Source: Nostoc sp. ATCC 53789 (GTDB lineage: Bacteria > Cyanobacteriota > Cyanobacteriia > Cyanobacteriales > Nostocaceae). Taken from it: a DNA stretch of 64,000 nt. The notes beneath the pieces are model-generated. The model was not told the origin of the DNA, did not search any database, and saw nothing but the letters and a program-made list of their open reading frames with translations. Position 1 is the stretch's first letter, and each line of letters starts with the position of its first letter. Below are positions 27,462-37,422 of the stretch, piece by piece. The stretch is taken from contig NZ_CP046703.1 in the NCBI RefSeq assembly GCF_009873495.1, positions 2,542,001 to 2,606,000 of the forward strand, given 5' to 3'. The translations under genes and the position numbers were made by a program.

Positions 27462-28805
27462 ATGAAGTTTGACAAAATATTAATTGCCAATCGGGGAGAA
27501 ATCGCCCTTCGCATTCTCCGCGCCTGTGAAGAAATGGGAATTGCGACAGTTGCGGTTCACTCCACCGTTGACCGGAATGCTCTTCACGTCCAACTTGCTG
27601 ATGAAGCGGTTTGCATTGGCGAACCAGCTAGCAGTAAAAGTTATTTGAATATTCCCAATATTATTGCTGCCGCATTGACGCGCAATGCGACTGCTATTCA
27701 CCCAGGTTATGGCTTTTTGGCAGAAAATGCCCGGTTTGCGGAAATCTGTGCCGATCATCATATTGCTTTTATCGGCCCAACTCCAGAAGCTATCAAGCTG
27801 ATGGGCGATAAATCCACTGCCAAAGAAACCATGCAAAAAGCTGGAGTCCCCACAGTACCAGGTAGTGAGGGGTTAGTAGAATCCGAGGAAGAAGGATTAA
27901 AATTCGCCAAGGAAATCGGCTATCCAGTGATGATTAAAGCCACAGCTGGTGGTGGTGGGCGAGGTATGCGCCTAGTTCGTTCTGAAGATGAATTTGTCAA
28001 ACTTTTCTTGGCAGCGCAAGGGGAAGCAGGAGCAGCTTTTGGGAATTCTGGCGTTTACATCGAAAAATTTATTGAACGTCCCCGCCACATCGAATTTCAA
28101 ATTTTGGCGGATAACTACGGTAATGTCATCCACTTGGGTGAACGGGATTGCTCAATTCAGCGCCGGAACCAAAAGTTACTAGAAGAGGCCCCAAGTCCGG
28201 CTCTCGACCAAGACCTGCGTGAGAAAATGGGACAAGCTGCTGTCAAAGCTGCCCAATTTATTAATTACAGTGGGGCAGGTACTATTGAGTTTCTCTTGGA
28301 TAGATCCGGTAAATTCTACTTTATGGAAATGAACACCCGGATTCAAGTAGAACATCCTGTAACAGAGATGGTTACTGGAATAGACTTGGTTGCCGAACAA
28401 ATTCGAATTGCCCAAGGAGAAAGACTCAAGCTTTCCCAAGAGCAAGTAGTTTTGCGGGGTCATTCCATTGAGTGCCGAATCAACGCTGAAGACCCAGATC
28501 ATGACTTTCGTCCTTCTCCTGGACGAATTAGCGGCTATCTCCCCCCTGGAGGCCCTGGTGTTAGGATTGATTCTCACGTTTACACCGATTACCAAATCCC
28601 GCCTTACTACGATTCCTTAATCGGCAAGTTAATTGTTTGGGCCCCAGACCGACCCACTGCTATTAACCGCATGAAACGCGCACTCCGGGAATGTGCAATT
28701 ACTGGACTGCCTACCACTATTGGATTTCATCAAAAAATCATGGAAACTCCACAATTTTTGCAGGGTAATGTCTATACAAATTTTGTCCAGGAGATGAACG
28801 GGTAA
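27462..28805 (+). CDS. accC: biotin carboxylase subunit of acetyl-CoA carboxylase
   Basis: A 447-residue enzyme, the usual length. It starts [20 protein letters not shown]. The ATP-grasp glycine loop [14 protein letters not shown] lies near residue 160. Family motifs [15 protein letters not shown] (near 230) and [18 protein letters not shown] (near 288) follow, the latter carrying the metal-binding Glu and the catalytic Arg region. The enzyme carboxylates biotin on AccB using ATP and bicarbonate, the first step of fatty acid synthesis. The other acetyl-CoA carboxylase genes are not beside it, as is common in cyanobacteria. Confidence 0.97.
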   Translation: MKFDKILIANRGEIALRILRACEEMGIATVAVHSTVDRNALHVQLADEAVCIGEPASSKSYLNIPNIIAAALTRNATAIHPGYGFLAENARFAEICADHHIAFIGPTPEAIKLMGDKSTAKETMQKAGVPTVPGSEGLVESEEEGLKFAKEIGYPVMIKATAGGGGRGMRLVRSEDEFVKLFLAAQGEAGAAFGNSGVYIEKFIERPRHIEFQILADNYGNVIHLGERDCSIQRRNQKLLEEAPSPALDQDLREKMGQAAVKAAQFINYSGAGTIEFLLDRSGKFYFMEMNTRIQVEHPVTEMVTGIDLVAEQIRIAQGERLKLSQEQVVLRGHSIECRINAEDPDHDFRPSPGRISGYLPPGGPGVRIDSHVYTDYQIPPYYDSLIGKLIVWAPDRPTAINRMKRALRECAITGLPTTIGFHQKIMETPQFLQGNVYTNFVQEMNG

Positions 28806-28975
28806 GGGACTGGGGATTGGGAAGAGGGGAGCAGGGAGCAGGAGAGACAAGGTGACAAGGGGACAAGGGGACAAGGGGACAAGGGGACAAGGGGTGAGAA
28901 CTTGAAACAAGTCTTTCCCCTTGTCCCCAATTCTCCTTGTCCCCAATTCCCAATTCCCAATTCCCAATTCCCTAA
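28803..28975. repeat. GGGGACAA tandem repeats with inverse partner
   Basis: About five copies of ACAAGGGG are followed by CTTGAAACAAGTC, and then by CCCCTTGTCC and several CAATTCC copies. The two halves are inverse of each other, so the spacer can form a long imperfect hairpin between convergent accC and the YggT gene. It is the same repeat family as 22633-22780. Confidence 0.8.
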
Positions 28976-29265
28976 TTCGCACGAGATATCATAGTCAGCA
29001 ATCCTTGCTGACCTAGTAATATTTCTCTTAGTAGGCTGAAGATACCAACCCAAATAATAGGTGTAATGTCCACTCCGCCTATAGGTTGTACCAGTTTTCG
29101 CAATGGCACTAAAAATGGTTCGGTAGGCCAAGCTATTAAGTTAAAGGGCAAACGATTCAGATTCACTTGCGGATACCAAGTGAGAATGATCCGAAATATA
29201 AATAAAAATGTCATCACCCCTAACACAGGGCCAAGAATCCAAGCAGTCAGGTCAACACCAGTCAT
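28972..29265 (-). CDS. YggT-family membrane protein
   Basis: A 97-residue protein with two hydrophobic regions at about residues 8-28 and 66-90. Between them is the YggT/Ycf19 signature ILTWYPQVNLNRLPFNLI, then WPTEPFLVPLRKLVQPIGGVD. Members are small inner- or thylakoid-membrane proteins; relatives are linked to cell and chloroplast division or to membrane complex biogenesis, but the function is not settled. It is convergent with accC and separated from it by tandem repeats. Confidence 0.88.
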   Translation of the reverse strand: MTGVDLTAWILGPVLGVMTFLFIFRIILTWYPQVNLNRLPFNLIAWPTEPFLVPLRKLVQPIGGVDITPIIWVGIFSLLREILLGQQGLLTMISRAN

Positions 29266-29424
29266 CGGTTTAAGGTACTATCTATCTGTAAAGAAAGAAA
29301 ACTCCGGCGAACGCCAAGCCGCGCTTCGCGAACGCCACAAAAACTTTAAGCTTTGTAAAGCACTCTCATCATCATTTTAACCAAATGCTGTGACTTTCTT
29401 CTGGAATAAAAAAGTAAACTCACT

Positions 29425-29600
29425 CACCGAAATAGTGCTGAGTAACGAGTGCTGAGTGCTGAGTAAAAAAGTAAAATTAGACCGCTAGGCATCAAATTAG
29501 TTCCGAGTAGTGAGTGCCTACGCTTAGGGTGGGAAAATTCATAAATACTACTTCTTACTCAGTACTCAGTACTCAGCACTCAGCACTCAGCACTACTAAA
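29425..29600. repeat. GTGCTGA tandem repeats with inverse partner
   Basis: Copies of GAGTGCTGAGTGCTGAG near 29445-29465 face inverse copies (ACTCAGTACTCAGCACTCAG) near 29555-29590. Together they form a repeat pair able to fold as a long hairpin. It lies upstream of psbX. Confidence 0.8.
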
Positions 29601-29698
29601 AGCAGTTACCAAGTTTAGCAGTTCCGAGTTAGAGGCTTCTCAAGAAAGTAATACACTATTAAAATTAGGATGAAGTGTGTAAAAAAAGGTTTAGAAGT

Positions 29699-29818
29699 AT
29701 GACGCCTTCTTTAGCAAATTTTCTTTGGAGCCTGCTATGGGGTACTGCAATTGTTGTGATTCCCGTTACAGTTGGTCTAATTTTCATTAGCCAAAAAGAT
29801 AAAATTCAGCGTTCATAA
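29699..29818 (+). CDS. psbX: photosystem II protein PsbX
   Basis: A 39-residue protein starting MTPSLANFLWSLLWGTA and ending ISQKDKIQRS. One transmembrane helix spans about residues 9-29. Length and sequence agree with PsbX, a low-molecular-mass subunit at the edge of photosystem II near cytochrome b559, involved in plastoquinone exchange. It is followed 250 bases later by ycf66 on the same strand, which fits a photosynthesis neighbourhood. Confidence 0.93.
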   Translation: MTPSLANFLWSLLWGTAIVVIPVTVGLIFISQKDKIQRS

Positions 29819-30067
29819 TGCTTATGAGAGTTAATTTAACTCTCACAACCAATTGTCTGTCAGCTATTTATATATTGCATTACAAGCAGCAGTATTTGCC
29901 GCTAGAAGCAGTTGTAGCTAACAGACATAGGGTTTTTTAATTTTTTGGTGAACAGCTTCAGAGCTTCTTTGCCAGAGGCTTTGAAGCTTCAATATTTATC
30001 GTGCCTAATTACAGTAGTGATTTTAATTGTGACTCGCTAACATAGATTTGATATTGGGAAAACAGCA

Positions 30068-30979
30068 ATGATAAATTTTGGGCTGAACTCAGCCAGTTTT
30101 CTGGCTCAGGTAAATTTTGGGGCAAATTCAGCCAGTATTCTAGGAATTTTCCTGGCTGTGGCTGGGGCAGCACTGTATTTTCTCCGCACTGTGCGTCCAG
30201 AATTGTCACGGGATCAAGATATCTTTTTTGCGGCAGTTGGTTTGCTCTGCGGCTTCATTCTCGTGTTTCAAGGATGGCGGCTAGACCCGATTCTGCAATT
30301 TGGTCAACTGCTTTTAGTTGGCACAACTGTGTTTTTTGCAGTTGAAAGTATTCGCCTGCGGAGTATAGCTACCCAGCAAGCAAAGCGTAACACTCCGATT
30401 GTGGATGATGAGCGAGAGGTAAGCAGAAACTATGAGTACAAGAATCGCAGAAACTATCAAGCTGAAATTGAAGACTTAGATCCATTGCCTTATGAAGACG
30501 AGGAAGAACGCCCCGTGCGTGCGCGGATTCGGGGTAGCAGAGATGAGATTTCCACTCGTGATAACTATTACGAGGAGCAACCCCCCCGTCGTTCTGAACG
30601 CCGCAACAGCAGCAGTAGTGAAAGACAGGCTCCAACTGATAGAACGCGGCGACGGACTTCTGGCCGTCCTGTGAATCGCCCTTCTGAAACCTCTGAAGAT
30701 GAAAATTGGGGTTCATCTAGGCAAGTTGATGATTGGGAAAGTTCGGGAGGGGAAGTCAGAAAACCTTCTCGCCGTAATAATAACGGTTCTCAACGTCCAG
30801 AAAGCCGGGAAGATGATGTTGCTCCTAGACCAAGAAGGCGTCGTCCACCCACAGACTCAGCTTCTCGAAGACCGCGCGAAGATGATGAGGCGATCCCAAC
30901 TGATTATGTACCGTATAACCCGATTGAAAAGCCAAATCAGGGACCAGATAATTCGACTGATTTTGATGACGATGTTTAA
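30068..30979 (+). CDS. ycf66: Ycf66-family protein
   Basis: A 303-residue protein. Residues 1-100 hold the Ycf66 domain: two or three membrane helices with YFLRTVRPELSRDQDIFFAA and FQGWRLDPILQFGQLLL. The remaining 200 residues are highly charged and low in complexity, rich in Arg, Asp and Ser (for example RRRRPPTDSASRRPRED), and probably disordered. Ycf66 is conserved in cyanobacteria and some plastids with unknown function. The first 25 residues show an internal duplication: NFGLNSAS then NFGANSAS. TolB-like lipoprotein genes follow in the same direction. Confidence 0.88.
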   Translation: MINFGLNSASFLAQVNFGANSASILGIFLAVAGAALYFLRTVRPELSRDQDIFFAAVGLLCGFILVFQGWRLDPILQFGQLLLVGTTVFFAVESIRLRSIATQQAKRNTPIVDDEREVSRNYEYKNRRNYQAEIEDLDPLPYEDEEERPVRARIRGSRDEISTRDNYYEEQPPRRSERRNSSSSERQAPTDRTRRRTSGRPVNRPSETSEDENWGSSRQVDDWESSGGEVRKPSRRNNNGSQRPESREDDVAPRPRRRRPPTDSASRRPREDDEAIPTDYVPYNPIEKPNQGPDNSTDFDDDV

Positions 30980-31026
30980 AACAGTTGGCGTGGAAATAGG
31001 TTTAAAGGCAACGGAAAACAGTTGAG

Positions 31027-31587
31027 GTGGAAAAATTTACGCCTACATTTTGGCTCCAAAGACCAATTCATTGGAGCCTGGTTTTTGGTTTAACAGGTTT
31101 GCTTGCATCTTGCGGTTCTAACAATATTCCCATAGGGCCTACTTCCCTCAACAGTCGCTACACCGAGGAGCAGCCTGCTTTGAGTGGAAATGGGCGCTTT
31201 TTAGCGTTTGTATCTAATCGGAATGGTAATCAACAGCTATTAGTTTTCGATTTGGAGAGGCAACAGTTTATTGGCACACCGGGCATAAACCGAGCAGAGA
31301 CAATTGCTGAAAGTCCTAGCTTGAGCTACACCGGACGTTATATTGCTTATCTTACTAGTGACCAAGGTAGACCCGTGGTGGCGCTTTACGATCGCGCTAC
31401 GCAACAGTCGCAAATCGTTACACCAACCTATCGCGGCTGGATCAGAAAACCAAATATCAGCCCAGATGGACGTTATGTTGTCTTTGAAAGCGCCAGCCGT
31501 GGTCAGTGGGATATTGAAGTCCTAGACCGAGGGCCAAATATTGAGTTAGATATTCCCAACGGTGCAACCGTAGGTTCACCTCCGTAG
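31027..31587 (+). CDS. short TolB-like beta-propeller lipoprotein 1
   Basis: A 186-residue protein starting at GTG 31027, preceded by little spacing after ycf66 (47 bases). Residues 18-30 form a signal with the lipobox LLASC, so it is predicted to be a lipoprotein. Repeated propeller-blade motifs follow: EEQPALSGNGRFLAFVSNR, then ESPSLSYTGRYIAYLTS, then KPNISPDGRYVVFESAS. These match the TolB/PD40 repeat (pattern: P-x-x-S-x-d-G-r-x-i-a-f). Only about three blades exist, half the number of TolB, so the protein would need to dimerise or pair to close a propeller. It is adjacent to a similar gene. Confidence 0.8.
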   Translation: MEKFTPTFWLQRPIHWSLVFGLTGLLASCGSNNIPIGPTSLNSRYTEEQPALSGNGRFLAFVSNRNGNQQLLVFDLERQQFIGTPGINRAETIAESPSLSYTGRYIAYLTSDQGRPVVALYDRATQQSQIVTPTYRGWIRKPNISPDGRYVVFESASRGQWDIEVLDRGPNIELDIPNGATVGSPP

Positions 31588-31665
31588 AAGAGAGGGAGCA
31601 GGGAGCAGGGAGATGAGGGAGAATAATTAATGCCTGTACAATGCCCAATGCCTCATGCCCAATAT

Positions 31666-32190
31666 ATGAAACGTGTTTTTTTTATACCTGTATTTTTCTG
31701 CTTAAGTTTATTGACTGGGTGTTTTGGCTACCCTCGCCTTTTGAGTTATCCCTTTGATCCGGGGGGTCGGAGTCTAAATAGTTTAGCGTCAGAATTAAAC
31801 CCCCAAATTTCTGGGAGATACATTGTTTTTATTACTGACCGACGCGGTAGCCAAGATGTTTATATGTTTGATACGGTGACTCGTGATTTGGTTGATCTGT
31901 CAGGTTTAAATTCTTTTGATGCGATCGCAAATCATCCTAGCGTTTCACAAGATGGTCGTTATATTGTGTTTGCGGCTAGCCGCCAGGGGCGATCGGCTAT
32001 TTTTCTCTACGAGCGGGAGACACGCCAATCACGAAATTTAACTAATAACCTACAAGCTGAAGTCCGCAACCCTACAATTAGTGCTGATGGTAGCAGGATT
32101 GCTTTTGAGTCTAGTAACAACGGGCAGTGGGATGTTTTAGTATATGACCGTTATGGGCGACCGTTAAATATACCTCAAGAGCCGCGTTGA
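31666..32190 (+). CDS. short TolB-like beta-propeller lipoprotein 2
   Basis: About 174 residues from the ATG at 31666 (MKRVFFIPVFFCLSLLTGC), where LLTGC is a lipobox. The ATG further upstream (31630) would add a non-signal extension. The mature part has the same three PD40-type repeats as its neighbour: PQISGRYIVFITDRRG, NHPSVSQDGRYIVFAAS and RNPTISADGSRIAFESSN. It is a diverged tandem paralogue; the ends of both proteins contain GQWD. Both probably sit in the periplasm as membrane-anchored partners; the ligand is unknown. Confidence 0.8.
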   Translation: MKRVFFIPVFFCLSLLTGCFGYPRLLSYPFDPGGRSLNSLASELNPQISGRYIVFITDRRGSQDVYMFDTVTRDLVDLSGLNSFDAIANHPSVSQDGRYIVFAASRQGRSAIFLYERETRQSRNLTNNLQAEVRNPTISADGSRIAFESSNNGQWDVLVYDRYGRPLNIPQEPR

Positions 32191-32266
32191 AAAATAGGGA
32201 ATGGGGAGTAAAGAAGGAAATAGGGTAAAGGTTACAGGGTACAGATCGTTCCCTATAACCTGTCAC

Positions 32267-33274
32267 CTATTTCCTATTCCCTTCTACTTGTTGCACAGAT
32301 TCAATGAGTGATCGCACTTGTTCTGTCCCTTCAGAAGGTTCAAAGGACAAGGGAAACTTACCTCGCAGGATCATCCGCAAACCGAGGGGTGCAAGACTGA
32401 GTAATCCTCTTAAATCTTTAAAGTAGTTACCGACTACTTGTAAACCAAATTGACGTTCATCAATCCAACCACCTTCTTTAACTAAATCTATCAAAACTTT
32501 CCGGTGACGAATTGAGCGACTATCGCTGGCTTCTTTGTGCGTAAGAATTTCTTGTTTAACTTTGGTGATTTGTTCTAATGGTGCAACTTCCATTGGACAA
32601 ACTGAATCGCAGTATAAACAACGGGTACAACCCCATACGCCTTTAGTGCCTTCGTTATACATTTCTAAACGATTTTCGGTATCACTATCGCGAGAATCCG
32701 CTACCATGCGGTAAGCCTTGGCAAGGGCATGAGGACCAACAAAGTCTGGATTAACTTCACGGGCGTTGCATTCTGAGTAACAAGCACCGCACATAATACA
32801 GTTACCAGTTTGATCGAGACGCGATCGCTCTTGTGGTGTTTGCAAAAACTCTCTTTCTGGTACTTGTCGTGCTGCCGTACTCACATAAGGAGCAACTGCC
32901 TCTAAATTATTCCAGAAACTGCTCATATCTACAACCAAATCTTTAATCACGGGCATATTGCCAAGAGGTGCGATCGTGATTTCAGGAATGACATTTACTT
33001 TACTTTGGGATGATGGTATTTGTTGTAATCTAGCAAGTTCACTGCCAACATTTTCCTTACAAGCTAAAGCCGAACGCCCATTAATTCGCATAGCACAGCT
33101 ACCACAAATGGTATTACGGCAATTTTTGCGAAATGCCAACGTTCCATCTTGCTCCCACTTAATATGATTGAGGCAATCCAGGATTGTATTACCTGGTTCT
33201 GCCTCTACAAGATAGGTTTGCACAATAGGGGAGGAATTTTGTTGCTGTCGAATGACCTTAAAAATAACTTCCAT
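32267..33274 (-). CDS. sdhB: succinate dehydrogenase / fumarate reductase iron-sulfur subunit
   Basis: About 335 residues from the ATG at 33274 (MEVIFKVIRQQQ). The frame extends upstream but that part does not fit the family. Three iron-sulfur motifs are complete: the plant-type [2Fe-2S] cysteines in CRNTICGSCAMRINGRSALAC, described here as C-x4-C-x2-C with a later C, the CIMCGACYSEC set near residue 170, and CTRCLYCDSVCP near 230. SdhB passes electrons from the flavoprotein SdhA into the quinone pool and in cyanobacteria feeds the thylakoid plastoquinone pool. sdhA is not adjacent, as usual in this phylum. Confidence 0.92.
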   Translation of the reverse strand: MEVIFKVIRQQQNSSPIVQTYLVEAEPGNTILDCLNHIKWEQDGTLAFRKNCRNTICGSCAMRINGRSALACKENVGSELARLQQIPSSQSKVNVIPEITIAPLGNMPVIKDLVVDMSSFWNNLEAVAPYVSTAARQVPEREFLQTPQERSRLDQTGNCIMCGACYSECNAREVNPDFVGPHALAKAYRMVADSRDSDTENRLEMYNEGTKGVWGCTRCLYCDSVCPMEVAPLEQITKVKQEILTHKEASDSRSIRHRKVLIDLVKEGGWIDERQFGLQVVGNYFKDLRGLLSLAPLGLRMILRGKFPLSFEPSEGTEQVRSLIESVQQVEGNRK

Positions 33275-34721
33275 GACTACTAACCAAAATTTTAAAATTG
33301 CTTCACCAGCCTTAACAATCATGAGTCAAGGCTGGTAGTTACGAAAAGTGAGCTATACTTTTTTTGCCCTCAATTCAAAGCCTGGTGTTAATAAGCTGAC
33401 GATTAAAGGGAAACTGATTCTAGTTTAAGGATAACCATTAAAATTTTACTTTTAGCAGCGCTGTAGGCAAAATTTGTGTCAAATTCTGAGATAAAACGCC
33501 AAAAATGTAATGGTCGCTTGACATTGAATTTAGTCGTTTGAGAATGTAAAGGAAAGAGGTTTACTTAGAAAGGGACTCAGGTTTATCTTTGGTCTAGCGA
33601 TCGTATCCAAGGTAAATGCAGTTACCGTTAGCAACAGGTCTTCATATCAACTTGAGTCAAGCAATCCTAGCTGGAAAATTCCGCCTTTGCTAACGCTTGA
33701 CAGAATTTTTTGATTATATAGAAGTGTAAAAGCACATCTTCAATATATAGTAGTGGCAATTAAGTGCTAGGCGTATGTTAAGAGATTTATTCTTCCCATA
33801 GACAGACGTAGAAAATCCTCTGACCGCTTTTGAGCTTACGGTAATAAACCGAGGAAAAATCCTTACCACTTTCAAATAAAAGTCTCGCGCATCGAAGAAT
33901 CCCGGATAGGCGAGACTTTGAGATTTTTGCAGCCTCTCAATCAAGAAAATCTTGAATTTAACTAATTGGTCAAAACTGCTCATCTAAATTAGATAAATTT
34001 TTATAATGCAATAAAGGGTTAGGAAAATCGTCACGGCTTTTTCCAACCTTTAAGTCCAGAAATTTAAATAAAAATTTACCAGCAACTTTAATTCAAAATT
34101 AAACAACTATTTTGCTATTATTAGTCCATGCTAGTATTTAATATAAAATTACGAACTCACAAAACCAGAATCAATAGCCGTATCAGCGCGGCTACTACTG
34201 CTTTGTTGATTCGTAATGTAGAGACAAGAAAATTCGCGTCTCTACTGGCAGGACAAAGGGCATAAGCCCGTAGGACTCTATTGAAATACTATGCTGTCCT
34301 AAGCTTGAGAGGATGAGTAGAGAAAACTCTACCTACTCATTAGCGAGAAGGGCAAGCACTGAAAGTGAAAAACCTGCGATTTATTGGGTCTACGACTTAT
34401 TTGGAGTAGAGCCAACCCCATTTGTAAAGGTGGCTGAAAGTTACACCGCTACAGTAGCGCCAAAAGAGAAAATAATTTCATTTCTGATGGCGAATAATGG
34501 TTAAAAGTGCCGTGAAATCAGCAAAATTAATTTCTATGGCAACTATGACCTCTAATTGGTTGTAGACAACCATAATATGAAGTGCTTTTGTCTCCTATCG
34601 GCAGTGATTCACCCGTAACACTAGAGTCCTAAGTAGCTCTATGCACATGCTAAAAAGCCAAATGCTGGCATGAGACTACATCATTTATCAGCTTGGAGAG
34701 AGTAAGGAAAATTTGAGCATA
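33275..34721. other. 1.45-kb intergenic region, no convincing gene
   Basis: Two small open frames (minus 33714-33983 and plus 34313-34504) lack family resemblance and good ribosome-binding sites. A GTAGAGAC...GTCTCTAC hairpin lies near 34217-34244. The last part should contain the promoter of the cyAbrB gene. A long leader or small RNAs cannot be excluded. Confidence 0.5.
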
Positions 34722-35159
34722 ATGACTGAAACTGCAACCGCGCCATTAACTGGAAAAGCACTACTTGCGAAAGTAAAAGAACTTTCCACTTTGCCACGCC
34801 GAGAAAGAGCTAAACAGTGCGGCTATTACACTGTTACTAAGAATAACCAGGTTCGTGTTAATCTCACCGATTTTTATGACGCTTTGCTATCGGCTAGAGG
34901 AATTCCTCTAAGTCCAGAAGCACCTAAAGATGGTCGTGGTCGTGAACCGACATATCGGGTTAGTGTCCATCAAAATGGTCAGATTGTGATTGGTGCCACA
35001 TATACCAAAGCAATGGGCTTAAAGTCTGGAGATGAGTTTGAAATTAGGTTGGGATACAAGCATATTCACTTGATTCAACTTGGTGAAAGTGATAAAAAAC
35101 TGACCTCACCAGATATAGACTCCGACGAATCGGACGAAGATTTGGAAGACGAAGAGTAA
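34722..35159 (+). CDS. cyAbrB-type transcriptional regulator
   Basis: A 145-residue protein from the ATG at 34722 (MTETATAPLTGKALLAKV); a TTG three codons upstream is closer to AAGGA. Residues 15-60 (LPRRERAKQCGYYTV) and the AbrB-like DNA-binding region TYRVSVHQNGQIVIGATYTK near 85 match cyanobacterial AbrB proteins. The C-terminus is strongly acidic. It resembles the clade containing CalA/cyAbrB1, which in Anabaena represses cell division and other genes and influences carbon/nitrogen balance. I give no symbol because the two clades cannot be separated with certainty by eye. It stands alone after a long intergenic region. Confidence 0.85.
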   Translation: MTETATAPLTGKALLAKVKELSTLPRRERAKQCGYYTVTKNNQVRVNLTDFYDALLSARGIPLSPEAPKDGRGREPTYRVSVHQNGQIVIGATYTKAMGLKSGDEFEIRLGYKHIHLIQLGESDKKLTSPDIDSDESDEDLEDEE

Positions 35160-35343
35160 ATTTGCTGATGGTAAGGATAAGTATCAGGTATGATAACTTG
35201 TCCTTACCTCAATAGCAAACTGGTAACTCTATTGAAAAAATTTTGTTCCAGATAAAAAATACGATTAGACCCCTTGCAGAATTTGCCAAATTTAGTAGAT
35301 TCTTGATAAATCAGCAAGAAATCTATAGTGCAAGAAGTCTATC

Positions 35344-36204
35344 GTGTTTTTTTTGATAACTTTTTTTGAGCCTTCGGTCAACGCCTTACTAGCATTTATG
35401 CAAAATGCACCAGCACTAGTTATAGTAATGGCATTTTTTGCTTGCTGGATAGTTTGTTGGTTGCCAGTCGCAGCAGTATCAGCAATATTGCTCAATTGGC
35501 AACCCCCTAAACCTTTGCAGCCACAGCAAAAGATGCCATTATTGCTGTCACTTTACCTATTAGCTCCCCTGATTCTGTGGGGAGTTAGTTGGCTTACCAA
35601 TAAATCTTTTTCGGATTACGGCTTTGTTGGGAATCTTTCAAATTTTGGTTCTTTAGCATTAGGTTTCGGTTTGGCAGTGGTAAGCCTAGGGATTGTATTT
35701 AGTGGGCAATTCGGATTAGGTTGGTGTTCTTTTGAAAAAAAGAATTTCAAGTTACTATTACCCATCTTGCTACCGATTTTCTTGATAGCATTATTAGTCG
35801 GTGGGATAGAAGAGTTAGTTTTTCGGGGTTTTCTGTTCACTGAATTAGTACAGGATTATCCAGTTTGGGTAGCAGCAGCAATTTCTAGCTTGATTTTTGC
35901 CTTGCTACATCTAGTTTGGGAGCAACGTGAAACTGCACCACAACTCCCTGGATTGTGGCTGATGGGAATGGTGTTGGTGTTGGCACGTTTTGCCGATCGC
36001 AACAATTTGGGTTTAGCTTGGGGACTACATGCGGGATGGGTATGGGCGATCGCAACCCTAGATACAGCAGAATTAATTACTTACACAGGTAAAGCCTCTG
36101 ACTGGTTCACAGGTAAGAATAAAAAACCCCTAGCGGGTTTAGCAGGAATTATTTGTGTACTGGGAACTGGAATAAGTATTTGGCTTTTCTCTAGGTATTT
36201 TTAA
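35344..36204 (+). CDS. CPBP-family intramembrane metalloprotease
   Basis: A 286-residue membrane protein read from GTG 35344; ATG 35398 is the alternative. About eight hydrophobic segments are visible. The three CPBP (Abi/Rce1) motifs are present: EELVFRGFLF near 160 with two adjacent glutamates, FALLHLVWE near 190 and LAWGLHAGWVWA near 235 with the conserved His. The family includes prenyl-protein peptidases of eukaryotes and, in bacteria, bacteriocin self-immunity proteins; many members have no known substrate. The peptide-export locus is 7 kb away, so a link to it is only speculative. Confidence 0.85.
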   Translation: MFFLITFFEPSVNALLAFMQNAPALVIVMAFFACWIVCWLPVAAVSAILLNWQPPKPLQPQQKMPLLLSLYLLAPLILWGVSWLTNKSFSDYGFVGNLSNFGSLALGFGLAVVSLGIVFSGQFGLGWCSFEKKNFKLLLPILLPIFLIALLVGGIEELVFRGFLFTELVQDYPVWVAAAISSLIFALLHLVWEQRETAPQLPGLWLMGMVLVLARFADRNNLGLAWGLHAGWVWAIATLDTAELITYTGKASDWFTGKNKKPLAGLAGIICVLGTGISIWLFSRYF

Positions 36205-36454
36205 TTTGGTGTTAAATGCCCTATGGGGCTTGGTTAAGCCATGCAGGGTAAATTCTCTCTCAGGACGGCGATTTATTGCGTCTCTCTTAACGTATCAGTC
36301 TTTTAGACGCGATTCATCGCGTCTCTACATGAGGGCTTTCTGGTTTATCCCAAGCGTATTGGGATAAAACGAAAAGTTCAAGACAGCAAAGAAGTTCGTT
36401 GAATTCACGTTTCGTCAAAAAGGTGAGAGCATCAAGGAACCCACCTACAACTAT

Positions 36455-36460
36455 TAACTA
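36455..36460 (+). repeat. target-site duplication, left copy
   Basis: TAACTA directly precedes the left inverted repeat of the insertion element and is repeated at 37423-37428. Confidence 0.85.
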
Positions 36461-37422
36461 ACCTGAGTTCGGGATAAGGAAAAGGACAGGTAGTAAGCTG
36501 AAAATAACAACAAATCCAGCAGCCTGTCCTATGTTTAGTTTAGATGCTTTGTTCTGTCATGTAGATGATTTCTGTAAAGCGTTTGAAGCGCAATGGCACA
36601 AAAAATTGTTAAATCATGGAGGAATAAAACGTGTCCGTGGTAAAAGCTTATGTTTAAGTGAAATCATGACAATTATCATCGCTTTTCATCAAAATCACTA
36701 CCGGAATTTCAAGCATTTTTATTTAAATCAAGTAAAACAGCAGTGGAGTTCTGCGTTTCCAGGTCTTCCTTCTTATCAACGATTTATTGAATGGATGCCA
36801 TCAACCTTGATACCTTTGTGTGTCTATCTGAAGCATTGTTTTGGACAATGTACGGGTATCGGTTTTATCGATTCAACTTGTTTGAAGGTATGTCATAATC
36901 GTCGTATTTCTAGGCATAAGGTTTTTGAAGGTTTAGCCGCCCGTGGCAAGACTTATGTGGATTGGTTTTTTGGTTTTAAGCTGCATCTGGTCGTCAATGA
37001 GTTTGGTCAACTCTTAAATGTATCTCTGACTCCTGGTAATGTTGATGACCGTCAGCCAGTACCCGATTTACTGAGTGGTCTGTTTGGCAAAATCTTTGCC
37101 GATAGAGGTTATGTTTCCCAAAAACTCGCTTCTCAACTTTTACAAGACTTCGGAATTGAATTTTTTGCCAAACCCCGTCGCAATATGAAGAATAAGCTAA
37201 TGCGTCTTCATGACAAGCTTTTGTCCCGTAAACGCTCAATTATTGAGACGATTAACGACCAACTCAAGAACATTTCTCAGATTGAACATTCCAGACACCG
37301 AAGCCCCGTTAATTTTTGCGTTAACGTTCTTTGCGGATTAATCGCTTATTGTCATCAACCTAAGAAACCTAGCCTTCAACTGGAGTGGCTTTTACCTCCT
37401 TATCTTTAACCCGAACTCAGGT
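36461..37422 (+). mobile_element. IS982-family insertion sequence, intact
   Basis: A 962-bp element with terminal inverted repeats ACCTGAGTTCGGG (left end, 36461) and CCCGAACTCAGGT (right end, ending 37422). One uninterrupted transposase gene fills it. A 6-bp direct duplication TAACTA flanks both ends. Everything needed for movement appears present. The right end abuts the stop codon of the neighbouring flavoprotein gene. Confidence 0.92.
36531..37409 (+). CDS. IS982-family transposase
   Basis: A 292-residue DDE transposase. The first catalytic Asp is in [18 protein letters not shown] near residue 114, the second in [13 protein letters not shown] near 182, and the Glu in [15 protein letters not shown] near 237. 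These spacings and the [10 protein letters not shown] motif define the IS982 family. The gene is full length and has no frameshift. It starts 70 bases inside the element, just after a leader ending in CAGCCTGTCCT. Confidence 0.93.
   Translation: MFSLDALFCHVDDFCKAFEAQWHKKLLNHGGIKRVRGKSLCLSEIMTIIIAFHQNHYRNFKHFYLNQVKQQWSSAFPGLPSYQRFIEWMPSTLIPLCVYLKHCFGQCTGIGFIDSTCLKVCHNRRISRHKVFEGLAARGKTYVDWFFGFKLHLVVNEFGQLLNVSLTPGNVDDRQPVPDLLSGLFGKIFADRGYVSQKLASQLLQDFGIEFFAKPRRNMKNKLMRLHDKLLSRKRSIIETINDQLKNISQIEHSRHRSPVNFCVNVLCGLIAYCHQPKKPSLQLEWLLPPYL

Noticed and set aside
28855..28905. GGGGACAA tandem repeats considered as a CRISPR or minisatellite gene
   Set aside because: Non-coding low-complexity repeat with an inverse partner, the same family as at 22633-22780.
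33714..33983. 89-codon minus-strand frame upstream of the cyAbrB gene
   Set aside because: No convincing ribosome-binding site, irregular composition and no family resemblance.
34313..34504. 63-codon plus-strand frame before the cyAbrB gene
   Set aside because: The GAGAGG before the ATG is too close, and the first codons fall in a small GAGTAG/CTACTC hairpin. It is more likely leader RNA than a gene.
35344..36204. CPBP protease considered as immunity protein of the peptide locus
   Set aside because: It is 6 kb away, beyond an IS element, housekeeping genes and a terminator; no direct evidence links them.
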